DNA of 64,000 nt from Syngnathus acus (lineage: Eukaryota; Chordata; Actinopteri; Syngnathiformes; Syngnathidae). Shown piece after piece: positions 44,701-54,025 of the stretch. The notes below the pieces were generated by a model, which was not told where the DNA came from, made no database searches, and worked only from the letters and a program-made list of their open reading frames with translations. The first letter of the stretch is position 1, and each line of letters opens with the position of its first letter. Where the stretch lies: assembly GCF_901709675.1 (NCBI RefSeq), contig NW_023590236.1, forward strand, positions 1 through 64,000. The letters are read 5' to 3'. The position numbers and the translations under genes are program-made.

Positions 44701-46153
44701 GTGCCTCTCCCGTCACTCTGGTTAGGTTGGCATAGTAAAAAGCGCTCTTGGGGGCTTCAGAGTGCCCAGTTTATCACTGCGCATGCAGAAATGACCACCT
44801 GCAACGTTTGGTTTATGTTTTATAAGCATTTTTAGTTTTATTGCTTAAATCGCATTTTCTCGACGAGCTGAGCACGTTTTCTGGATGGTGCCTCTCCCGT
44901 CACTCTGGTTAGGTTGGCAAAGTAAAAAGCGCTCTTGGGTGCTTCAGAGTGCCGAGTTTATCACTGCACATAAAGAAATGACCACCTGCAACGTTTGGTT
45001 TATGTTTTATGAGCATTTTTTAATTGTATTGCTTAGAGCGCATTTTCTCGACGAGCTGAGCACTATTTCTAGTAAAAAGCGCTCTTGGGTGCTTCAGAGT
45101 GCCGGGTTTATCACTGCGCATGCAGAAATGACCACCTGCAACGTTTGGTTTATGTTTTATAAGCATTTTTTGTTTTATTGCTTAAATCGCATTTTCTCGA
45201 CGAGCTGAGCACGTTTTCTGGATGGTGCCTCTCCCGTCACTCTGGTTAGGTTGGCATAGTAAAAAGCTCTCTTGGGGGCTTCAGAGTGCCCAGTTTATCA
45301 CTGCGCATGCAGAAATGACCACCTGCAACGTTTGGTTTATGTTTTATAAGCATTTTTAGTTTTATTGCTTAAATCGCATTTTCTCGACGAGCTGAGCACG
45401 TTTTCTGGATGGTGCCTCTCCCGTCACTCTGGTTAGGTTGGCAAAGTAAAAAGCGCTCTTGGGTGCTTCAGAGTGCCGAGTTTATCACTGCACATAAAGA
45501 AATGACCACCTGCAACGTTTGGTTTATGTTTTATGAGCATTTTTAATTGTATTGCTTAGAGCGCATTTTCTCGACGAGCTGAGCACTATTTCTAGTAAAA
45601 AGCGCTCTTGGGTGCTTCAGAGTGCCGGGTTTATCACTGCGCATGCAGAAATGACCACCTGCAACGTTTGGTTTGTTTTATAAGCATTTTTTGTTTTATT
45701 GCTTAAATCGCATTTTCTCGACGAGCTGAGCACGTTTTCTGGATGGTGCCTGTCCCGTCACTCTGGTTAGGTTGGCATAGTAAAAAGCGCTCTTGGGGGC
45801 TTCAGAGTGCCCAGTTTATCACTGCGCATGCAGAAATGACCACCTGCAACGTTTGGTTTATGTTTTATAAGCATTTTTAGTTTTATTGCTTAAATCGCAT
45901 ATTCTCGACGAGCTGAGCACGTTTTCTGGATGGTGCCTCTCCCGTCACTCTGGTTAGGTTGGCAAAGTAAAAAGCGCTCTTGGGTGCGTCAGAGTGCCGA
46001 GTTTATCACTGCGCATGAAGAAATGACCACCTGCAACGTTTGGTTTATGTTTTATAAGCATTTTTAATTGTATTGCTTAGAGTGCATTTTCTCGACGAGC
46101 TGAGCACGTTTTCTAGTAAAAAGCGCTCTTGGGTGCTTCAGAGTGCCGAGTTG
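41758..46153 (-). repeat. Satellite A block 5 (inverted), longest regular array
   Basis: The landmark TTGGCAAAGTAAAA recurs at about 41966, 42488, 43347, 43871, 44394, 44918, 45440 and 45963, mostly 522-524 bp apart, so the higher-order unit is very homogeneous. One hybrid monomer junction (near 42830) breaks the spacing. Few single-base differences between units point to recent amplification. Confidence 0.9.
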
Positions 46154-47372
46154 AGTGCGTGGTTTAGCGTCCGCCCCCGGTCCCTTATGGGACCCTATTT
46201 GGCCCGCGGACCTGCTGGCGGGAGCTCCGTGAAAGCCTGTCCGCCCTCCGAGCACTCCTGCCGGGCGTGGGTTAGAGACCGCGCCCGGTCACTTATGGGA
46301 CCCTAATTGGCCCGCGGACCGGCTGGCGGTACATCCGTGAATGCCTATCCGCCGTCCGAGCACTCCTGCCGGGCCTGAGTTAGAGACCGCGCCCGGTCAC
46401 TTATGGGACCCTAAATGGCCCGCGGACCGGCTGGCGGTACCACCGTGAAAGCCTATCCGCCCTCCGAGCACTCCTGCCGGGCGTGAGTTCGAGACCGCGC
46501 CCGGTCACTTATGGGACCCTAAATGGCCCGCGGACCGGCTGGCGGGAGCTCCGTGAAAGCCTGTCCGCCCTCCGAGCACTCCTGCCGGGCGTGGGTTAGA
46601 GACCGCGCCCGGTCACTTATGGGACCCTAAATGGCCCGCGGACCGGCTGGCGGTACGACCGTGAAAGCCTATCCGCCCTCCGAGCACTCCTGCCGGGCGT
46701 GAGTTCGAGACCGCGCCCGGTCACTTATGGGACCCTAAATGGCCCGCGGACCTGCTGGCGGTACCTCCGTGAATGCCTATCCGCCCTCCGAGCACTCCTG
46801 CCGGGCCTGAGTTCGAGACCGCGCCCGGTCATGTATGGGACCCTGAATGGCCCGCGGACCGGCTGGCGGGACGTCCGTGGATGCCTATCCGCCCTCCGAG
46901 CACTCCCGCCGGGCGTGGGTTAGAGACCGCGCCCGGTCATGTATGGGACCCTGAATGGCCCGCGGACCGGCTGGCGGGACCTCCGTGAATGCCTATCCGC
47001 CCTCCGAGCACTCCTGCCGGGCGTGGGTTAGAGACCGCGCCCGGTCAGTTATGGGACCCTAAATAGCCCGCGGACCGGCTGGCGGGACCTCCGTGAATGC
47101 CTATCCGCCCTCCGAGCACTCCTGCCGGGCCTGAGTTTGAGACCGCGCCCGGTCAGTTATGGGACCCTAAATAGCCCGCGGACCGGCTGGCGGGACTTCC
47201 GTGAATGCCTATCCGCCCTCCGAGCACTCCTGCCGGGCCTGAGTTTGAGACCGCGCCCGGTCAGTTATGGGACCCTAAATAGCCCGCGGACCGGCTGGCG
47301 GGACCTCCGTGAATGCCTATCCGCCCTCCGAGCACTCCTGCCGGGCGTGGGTTTGAGACCGCGCCCGGTCAG
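46154..47372 (-). repeat. Satellite B block 5 (inverted), cut by the LTR element
   Basis: About eleven B monomers with the same variant order as block 3. The last monomer stops at CGCCCGGTCAG, where the 5' LTR begins. Confidence 0.9.
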
Positions 47373-47818
47373 TGTCGAGTGGCATGGTGGTACAGATGGT
47401 GTAAAATTAGGTATTGAATTTGGCCCAGGCACATTGGCTATCCCAAAACATGTCGTAGTTCAAAATTTCACCAGGAGATGGTGTTAAAGCTTGACATAGG
47501 GGTGACCGGATGGAAATTAACAAATCTAATCAATTAAATTGTTAGCAATTGGGAGGACACGACCTGTTCAAACACGTAGCAACGCACAATTTTGGAATAA
47601 GAGTTTGCTATGCCATAATTTTAAGATGTAACAGCTTGAGCAATATCAATATATGTGTTTAAGTTGGAGGAACCCATTATTGTGTTAAGTACTATTATGT
47701 GACAAGATATATGTGATTCATGTTGCAATGTTTTGTCCAACCTGTATTTAACATTGGTGTTCCATCCATACCTGAATGTATTAAGTTGAAGAGGAGACAT
47801 TAAGGGCTATATACTAAA

Positions 47819-48200
47819 TGCCAGAACGAGCAAAACAGGAAACACCTATTAAGGGTGATTGCTGCTTGAAGCAAGGTTGCCAAGACAACCGAGGGGCACC
47901 CACGTATTCCGGTGGGGTAATTCCGGTGAGGTAATTCTGATGAGGTAATGCCGGAACGAGCAAAACAGGAAACACCAATTAAGGGTGATTGCTGCTTGAA
48001 GCAAGGTTGCCAGGACAACCGAGGTACACCCACGTATTCCGGTGAGGTAATTCCGATGAGGTAATGCCGGAACGAGCAAAACAGGAAACACCTATTAAGG
48101 GTGATTGCTGCTTGAAGCAAGGTTGCCAGGACAACCGAGGTGCACCCACGTATTCCGGTGGGGTAATTCCGATGAGGTAATTCCGATGAGGTAATGCCAG
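47819..48200 (+). promoter_or_regulatory. Tandem U3 repeats, enhancer-like
   Basis: Three units beginning CC(A/G)GAACGAGCAAAACAGG at 47821, 47951 and 48067, each ending in GGTAATTCCG(A/G)TGAGGTAAT runs, directly upstream of the TATA box. A fourth start (AATGCCAGAAG) leads into TATAAATA. Direct U3 repeats of this size are typical retroviral-type enhancers. Confidence 0.7.
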
Positions 48201-48205
48201 AAGCA

Positions 48206-48213
48206 TATAAATA
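48206..48213 (+). promoter_or_regulatory. TATA box of the 5' LTR
   Basis: TATAAATA followed about 25 bp later by a GC-rich stretch, placing the likely start near 48235-48240. The same box is at 54859-54866 in the 3' LTR. Confidence 0.65.
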
Positions 48214-49208
48214 TGACGGCAGGACACAGAGCGGCGCGCGCTCCTCCTCCCCAGTCGGGGCGGCGCTTCTCCGAAATCACGGCGATGGCCGTGTCGCTGC
48301 CCGGACTAAAAGAACGAAGATGGACTTTGCATTCTTTTTCAGATTGAACCAAAATCTACTAAGATGAATTTCCAGAGTCTTCGAATTGGACTTTGTCAAA
48401 TTTTAAGCTTCGAGGAAGGCAGAGAGACAGCCGCTGGGGCAGAAAGGAGAAGTCGCCAATTTTACTTTTTAGGCTAGGCTCCTCACGGCCAGACCTTTCC
48501 TCTTTTTTAAACAGAATTCGGATTTTGGAAGCAAAGGAGAGCCGATCACTCGACTTGTTCAACCAAATAGGATTTTAGACCTTTAGTCTCCTCTTTTGTT
48601 CTGTGTGGGTGAGTCTTGTTTTTTGTTTTTTTCGACTTGTAAGTCTTTTTCTGGCTTATTCATTAAATCTCTTCTTAAGCCTTAATTCGGTTATCGATTA
48701 TTTCGTATTAACTATGTCGAGCATGGTTTTATATGCGGTAATTACAACTTTAAAATGTCTTTATTTCCCTATCATAGTCATTCTTTAAATCCGTTCAATT
48801 CTTTTTAAAGTGAAGACAGCTTTAATCCTTAACATCAGGAATTGTCAGATCTGGTTCGAAGTAGTTATCTTGAGTGCAGCTAGAGCGAGGGCGCTCTAGT
48901 AAATTAACGAATCCTTGAGGTCTTAACAAAGACATCTAAAAAATATCCGTAACGTAATACCAGCATCAAACAACCGAAGGGAGCCATCATTACGGCGCGG
49001 TCATATCGACGACTCGCCTCGAATAGAGTTACTCGGCTCGCGCGTCGGATGACTTAAAAAGGATTGGCGTCGTAAAGAAATTAGATTGATTCTAGTAGAA
49101 TTAATTTAACTCGGGTGGTCAGCTACGGACGAGTCCCTTCACCCCCGGCTTATTGAACCCGTTACTGGGGAGCCGGTGCCACTTTAATAAAGTGCGCGTT
49201 TGACATTT

Positions 49209-49226
49209 TGGCGCCCAACGAGTTGA
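49209..49226 (+). other. Primer binding site, Lys-tRNA type
   Basis: TGGCGCCCAACG starts 3 nt after the 5' LTR. Those 12 bases match the complement of the 3' end of tRNA-Lys1,2, the primer of many retroviruses and some Gypsy elements. The following bases (AGTTGA) diverge. Confidence 0.7.
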
Positions 49227-51802
49227 GGGGGGTTGTGAGTTAAGATTTATTAATAGATGTTTGCTCGCAGCTCCAAAACGAACCTGTGTGGAGTTTTTTC
49301 AGTTCTTGCTTCCCAGGAACTGTCATAATTCCGCTCACTGATACAAACAAATGTCAGAACGGCCTTGAGTGACATAAAAACAGTCTCTTTAAGGAATAGA
49401 GTTTCCTAGAAAAGAACCTTTAAAAGCACGGGAGGATTAGAACTGTTTTGTGTCATAGTAAACGGTGACCGCTACCCCTTAGCACGTTGCTTTAAGGATG
49501 AGTAAGGATGATCTCCTTCTTAACTTGTACTTGTGTGAAGTACTAAAAGTAACGTTAATGTTGTTCGCAAAGTGTTCGGCAGAACTTGCGAAAGCTAGAG
49601 GGGCCGGTACATGGGCACGTTTCTTGCGTGGCGGTACATTGTAACGCAGGAAGTGCATCCCGCCGTTGAGAGCATCAAATAGCGAGGCAGGAGTTCTCGA
49701 ATTGGTGTTCTGAGTAGAGGCGACGCAAAAGGCGCCGTTGAGTAACTAAGAGCTGTATCGTTCCTATTCCGAGTGCACACGGGAAGGCTTCGAAAGGAGA
49801 CAGCTCGAACCTACAACTATTTTTTGGAGGCGGCTTGTGAAGCGAAGCTGGCCTCCAGAGTTTGCTAAATACATAGTAGAGCCGGCATGGGAGCGGCGCC
49901 TCGCTGTGTAGTGTGTGCGCTTTTTGAGGAAGGAGTATTAGAGAATGAAGAAAAAAAGAAAAAAGCTAAAGAGGAAGAGCAGAGCAGGCCGTTTGCCCGG
50001 TGGGGGCTGAGTGTGCTCGGGGAGAAGATGACATTTGCGCTGCGTTGCTTGTGTGTTTGTATGTTGTCTGTCGGTGTTATGTGTTGTAAGACGAAATTGG
50101 CTATAATGGTGCACTGAAGAATTTGCTGGACTGTAGTTTGTCTGGTTTGCACCGCAAAATGGAAGAAAAAAAAAAAAAAGTGGGGGGATTAGTTGTTTAC
50201 AGGAACTGGTCTAGCCCTAATAGAAAATCTATTTTTTTTTTTTCCTTTTTTAAGACAGAGAGCATTCTGTCTGAAATTGGATGAAGCAAAATTATGAAAT
50301 AAAGACATTTCAATCTTAAAGTCATGAGAACTAGTTGATTGAGGAAGTGAGTTATCGGAATCTTTGAGAGAGGAAAAAGAGGAAACAGCTGTCTCGAAAA
50401 AGGGAACTGTCGACAGCCTTGTGTAAGACCTCTGAGGCCGGCTGACTTAGAAGAAGCTGAACATTTTTGAAGTTTTTCTTTTTTTTCTTTCTTCAAACTT
50501 ATAAACATTCTTGCTGTGAACAATCAGGAGATTATTGAAAAGTGACTGAAGAAGATTTGCCAGCAAAAAATGTTGTGGAGGCAGTCCAATTGCCACAAAA
50601 AGAAAGCTATATGCATGTGTCCAGCACACAAACACACACACACAAGACTGATGAGATGTCAAAAGGAAACGAGTTGCAGACAGGCCCGCAGAAGCAGACA
50701 CTGCGAAAAGAGACGGAGCAAGAAAGGATGGAGACCTGAAAGCCCATTGGGGCTTCATCCCTAAGAGGAGTTACCGACGTTGGGGAAGAACGCCCGGTGA
50801 CGCACAGGCAAGAGAAGTTGCTCCCACAATGCTGGAAAGACTGTTTGAGGTTGTGAACAGACACGCAGGGAGCGTGAGAGTCATAACCGACAGCCGTTAT
50901 GGTGAAGAAGAAGCCCTCATAGACATTCTGGCCATTTGGGAAGAACATGACTACGGGGGGGGTGAAAGGAAGACCGGATGGGCCCTAGGAGGGGGCCTGC
51001 TGGAAGAATGAAGGTTCATCGATACGTCCAAGAAAGGATAATTATAGTTGTAGGAGTTGAGAAATGGGACAAGACCCCTCGCAGAAAGTGGTCCCATATG
51101 TGAGTCCGTGAAGAATGTGGTAACGGCCGTACATGAAGCCATAGGGCACGGAGGAGCCGTGCCTCCACGGAAGGAGTTGGAGAAGCTGGAGCTCTGGATT
51201 TCCGAAAGTGCAATTCGTGCTGCCTTGCATGAACTGTGCAAGGTCGCAGAGGACAGCGAACAGACGGATTGACTTTCAAGCACTGTGCCATGGGGGCCAG
51301 TATGTCGCTGGACCCATGTGAGTTGACAGCACAAGAGGTGTGCTTGTGGACTCCTTGTCAAGACATAAAGGGCTGGAAGCTGTGAGAAGAGCTGACGCCA
51401 ACAGGAATCGTGAGCGTGATCAAGACGCTAGAAGAATAAAATCCAGAGGGTGAGCAGTTGAAACCATTGCCAGCTGACCCGATTCGAACTAAGATGTAAC
51501 CAAAAGACCCAGATTACAGCTGACAATTTAGCTGTCCCCGCCTTGGTGTGTTTGGCCGCATGCAAAGGTGCGGTTATCATACGAAGAAAACCGAACGGAA
51601 AAAATGGCCGGTCGGGCCCTGGACCTGCTGAGAAGAGCCACACGGGGCTGTGTCCCTAGGCGATGTGACTCTTTTTATTGGAACAGGGACGACCAAACAC
51701 CGTTTGAGCATTTGTGAGCATCGTTGTCAAGTGGAAGGAGTCTGAAGTGAAGACCCAGGCCTCCAGGAGGAAGACGACATCGGTGCTTCGGAGGCAACCC
51801 AC
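49227..51802 (+). other. Retroelement interior, leader-like region without a long frame
   Basis: About 2.6 kb with only short frames. One at 49887-50117 starts MGAAP and has a Lys/Glu-rich stretch; 50829-51011 contains VITDSRY; 51057-51272 contains HEAIGHGG. The last two vaguely recall RNase H and integrase-finger motifs. A purine-rich A run occurs at 50163-50179. No confident protein is claimed. Confidence 0.5.
50829..51272 (+). pseudogene. Possible pol remnant (RNase H / integrase finger look-alikes)
   Basis: Two short frames: 50829-51011 with VRVITDSRYG (compare TDSxY of retroviral-type RNases H) and 51057-51272 with a His-x4-His (HEAIGHGG) and a later Cys (LHELCK). Their spacing of about 80 codons fits RNase H to integrase finger, but the second Cys and all flanking motifs are missing. 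It may be coincidence. Confidence 0.2.
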
Positions 51803-52447
51803 ATGACGTGGCGCCAACAGAACGGCGCCCGATGCGTCACATCACATTCACAGTGTGGCCGCTGCTTGACCGTCGGTCCGGTTCACCGGCGGCTGTCTGC
51901 GGACTTTTACAACACCCCGCGTACAGGGCGCGACTCGCCTCAGGGGATGGAGCAGCCCAACGGAGCCCCGGTGGGACTTGTCCGGCCTGCACGTCGGGAC
52001 CGCTGTTTTGGACATTGGTCCCTGAATGGGACCTTCGTTGAGTGCGGAGTACCATGCGATGAGTGCTTGGAGCGTCAAGCTCCTGACGGCATCCGTCAAC
52101 GTGAGAATCCTGGCTCCAGCGGCGACATTCCCCCCATTTCACAGGCTGGCTCCCCGCCGGGAGCTCCGTCTGTGTCTGAAGACGACGTCGGGGCTCGTGA
52201 TTGGCACGGAGATGAGGCGGACGATGAGGATGACGCCGTGAGTACTGCAACTGGGATTTCGACACCTCCGCTGCTGAGAGTCCTCTCGTTGGAAGCTCAG
52301 AGAGACGACGACGACCCTTCTGACCGCTTGTCCCGCCTGATCAACGCCCTTGCAGAGATCGCCAGACAGGGGGATGGGACAACGGCCTGCCCTACATCTA
52401 CGACCGCTGGGGTTGTGAATATCTCCGACGATGAAATGACTGATTAG
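51803..52447 (+). CDS. Retroelement ORF: Cys-rich/acidic 214-residue protein of unknown function
   Basis: The longest open frame of the element, 214 codons. The N-terminal half is Cys-rich (C11, CGRC at 18-21, and CGVPCDEC near residue 82), compatible with metal binding. The middle is Pro/Gly/Ser-rich, then a strongly acidic stretch (GDEADDEDD), a predicted amphipathic helix (DRLSRLINALAEIARQ) and an acidic end (SDDEMTD). No similarity that I can name to Gag, Pol or Env. Its place just upstream of the 3' end resembles that of accessory genes in complex retroviruses, and a Cys-rich plus acidic layout would suit a transcriptional regulator; both are inference. A degenerate second copy follows at about 53530-53867. 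Confidence 0.5.
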   Translation: MTWRQQNGARCVTSHSQCGRCLTVGPVHRRLSADFYNTPRTGRDSPQGMEQPNGAPVGLVRPARRDRCFGHWSLNGTFVECGVPCDECLERQAPDGIRQRENPGSSGDIPPISQAGSPPGAPSVSEDDVGARDWHGDEADDEDDAVSTATGISTPPLLRVLSLEAQRDDDDPSDRLSRLINALAEIARQGDGTTACPTSTTAGVVNISDDEMTD

Positions 52448-52630
52448 CTCATGAAGTGGGTTGGGCACGGGGTGATTTATTACCTGGTTCTCAATCCAAA
52501 GGGGCCGTGTCATGTAACATGGAGTGGGGGGGGGGAAACAAATGGTGCAAATTTAGACTGGTAAATTTGGTAGTTTTAACGCACCGGCCAACTTTGCTAA
52601 TCTTACATTAGATTTTATTTGCAAATGTAA

Positions 52631-52906
52631 GTGGAGGATAAATTTGTTCGAAGAAATCTCTCTTCTAGGAGGGGGAGAGTCAAGCACAATGGTACAGCAA
52701 TGCCTAGTGTGTCCGGTTACCCAAGACTAAATTCAGCAATTATTGAGAGAAGAAAGCAAAAAACAAAAAGGGAAATACTGGAGGAATTTGAATCCCCGGC
52801 CCCAACTTCCTCCCCTTTTTTAAATTGTAAACGTCTTCTTAACAGGGCTCCAAAAAGCCTGTCTAGGAAGGCATGGGAGAGTGTCAAAAAGAATTCGATA
52901 AAATAA
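52631..52906 (+). CDS. Retroelement small ORF A: basic 91-residue protein
   Basis: 91 codons, Arg/Lys-rich throughout (NLSSRRGRVKH, RRKQKTKREILEE), ending with the motif NCKRLLNRAPKSLSRKA. The composition suggests nucleic-acid binding or a nuclear signal. It overlaps the next frame by 34 nt. Whether it is translated is not known. Confidence 0.3.
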   Translation: MEDKFVRRNLSSRRGRVKHNGTAMPSVSGYPRLNSAIIERRKQKTKREILEEFESPAPTSSPFLNCKRLLNRAPKSLSRKAWESVKKNSIK

Positions 52907-53030
52907 GTCCTGATTCTAAAATGTTGAAGGAGTTGGTAAGGACAACTTCCTCCTTTTCAAATTGTAAACGTCTCCTTAACAGGGCTCCTCAAAGCCTGTC
53001 TAGGAAGGCATTTGTCAGGGAGTGTCAAAG
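52803..53030 (+). repeat. Tandem duplication inside the retroelement
   Basis: An ~88-bp segment at 52803-52890 recurs at 52943-53030, offset 140 bp. Both copies encode NCKRLLNRAP(K/Q)SLSRKA, but in different frames, each belonging to its own open frame. Two of the three codon differences inside the motif are silent. Confidence 0.75.
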
Positions 53031-53148
53031 TGTAATGTTGCAAAGTTTTGTAATAGCGACTTCCATTTTATTTTTGTGTTTTATTTTGGAAGCAAATGTG
53101 AGCGATAAACACCTGCCGGCCAGTCCCTCTGCCATGCGGAGGGATTGA
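52873..53148 (+). CDS. Retroelement small ORF B: 91 residues with basic motif and hydrophobic segment
   Basis: Starts MGECQKEFDK. It has the second copy of NCKRLLNRAPQSLSRKA, then a hydrophobic stretch SFVIATSILFLCFILEA that could span a membrane, then a short polar tail. Reading frame differs from ORF A. Expression is unproven; it could be an accidental frame in a duplicated segment. Confidence 0.25.
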   Translation: MGECQKEFDKISPDSKMLKELVRTTSSFSNCKRLLNRAPQSLSRKAFVRECQSVMLQSFVIATSILFLCFILEANVSDKHLPASPSAMRRD

Positions 53149-53529
53149 CCGTTCTATGTTTTAAACTTGTGCGTCTATGTGTTTCAGACAAGTACGTGTT
53201 TTGAATGCACCCAGGTGCATTCTTAGTAGATTGAATCTGTCGAAATTAGCCTGGACGGTCGGAAGGGCGGTTGTGGTGAGCTGTGGCTTTCCCACATCCC
53301 CGCCGTCCTTAAATGGCTTGCCCCTAATGTCAAGCAAGGAGAGCAGGCTGAGTGGAGCGCCTTAGATGGGGTGGCTACTCTGACCTGATGACTTCAGTAA
53401 CGCAACTCGAGACGTCCCATGGCCCACCGAGACCATGGGTTGCCCTCGTTTTGAGACAGAGTGATATCCTGTCGCACCATCTGGCCTCCGGTTCACATGG
53501 CTTAGGGCCACCTGGACGGTTCACGATGC

Positions 53530-53867
53530 TTCACGTCCCACTGGCAGTGTGGCCGGTGTGTGGCTGTTAGCCTGGCTCATCGTCCTGTGTCCAAAGACTT
53601 CTACACCCGAGTAGAGGGACCCGATGCTGCTCCTGTCGTGGCTGTGTGACCCTCCCCTCGGCGCGGAGGACCTTGCCTTCGACATTGGTCCGGTGACGGC
53701 TTCTTCTTCAAGCCATCACTGAGGGGGACTTCAACGACGACGTCAACGACAACATCGACAACAATGGCAACGGCAGCAACGACGACATCAGCGTCCGTCA
53801 CGGCGGCGTGTTCATTCAGGACTGCGTGAAGCGCTTGCTTCGGACCCTGGAGTGGCTTGCGGGATAG
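53530..53867 (+). pseudogene. Degenerate second copy of the 214-residue ORF
   Basis: DNA around 53541-53620 (GCAGTGTGGCCGGTG, then AGACTTCTACACCCG) parallels 51851-51930 (ACAGTGTGGCCGCTG, then GGACTTTTACAACACC), and ACATTGGTCC also recurs. The last open part (about 53700-53867) reads an acidic/Asn-rich stretch followed by DCVKRLLRTLEWLAG, comparable in place and pattern to DRLSRLINALAEIAR of the intact copy. Stops interrupt the upstream part. This looks like an old tandem duplication of the ORF. Confidence 0.4.
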
Positions 53868-54025
53868 GGCTGTCTCAGCCCGCCCGACGAACTACTCCCT
53901 GATTCCTCTACTGGAGAAGTGGTGGACATAAAATTTTTTATTTTTTTTTCCAAGGACGAGATGCCAGAGTGGCTCCCAACTGTGGTGGGGGGTTATGTTG
54001 CCTGTCCCAGAATCCAAGCGGGGGG
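53868..54025 (+). other. Pre-LTR region with polypurine tract
   Basis: Short non-coding end of the interior. AAGCGGGGGG at 54016-54025 abuts the 3' LTR and would prime plus-strand DNA synthesis. Confidence 0.6.

Larger units (their letters stand above)
47373..49205 (+). repeat. 5' LTR of the young retroelement (1833 bp)
   Basis: It starts TGTCGAG and ends TTTGACA. It matches 54026-55857 with one substitution (G at 48877 versus T) and one 1-nt difference near 48533. U3 contains three tandem ~116-130-bp repeats (47819-48200), then TATAAATA at 48206-48213, a CpG-rich start region, and AATAAA at 49186-49191 only 14 nt before the LTR end. Direction of transcription is plus. Confidence 0.9.

Noticed and set aside
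35931-47372. A simple inversion of the middle satellite block
   Set aside because: Flipping this segment does not restore monomer register at 35930 or at the LTR, so a single clean inversion does not explain the layout.
32062-47487. Many 60-116-codon open frames in the satellite blocks, some repeated three times
   Set aside because: They arise because a monomer lacks stops in one frame and is repeated. Frames exist on both strands and change with small indels, with no start context or domain.
47800-48352. Repeated 80-106-codon minus-strand frames in both LTRs
   Set aside because: They are the reverse reading of the tandem U3 repeats, identical in both LTRs, with no signal beyond the repeats themselves.
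49887-50117. A myristoylated Gag start (MGAAP...)
   Set aside because: No Ser/Thr at the usual position 6, only 76 codons, and no Gag motifs follow.
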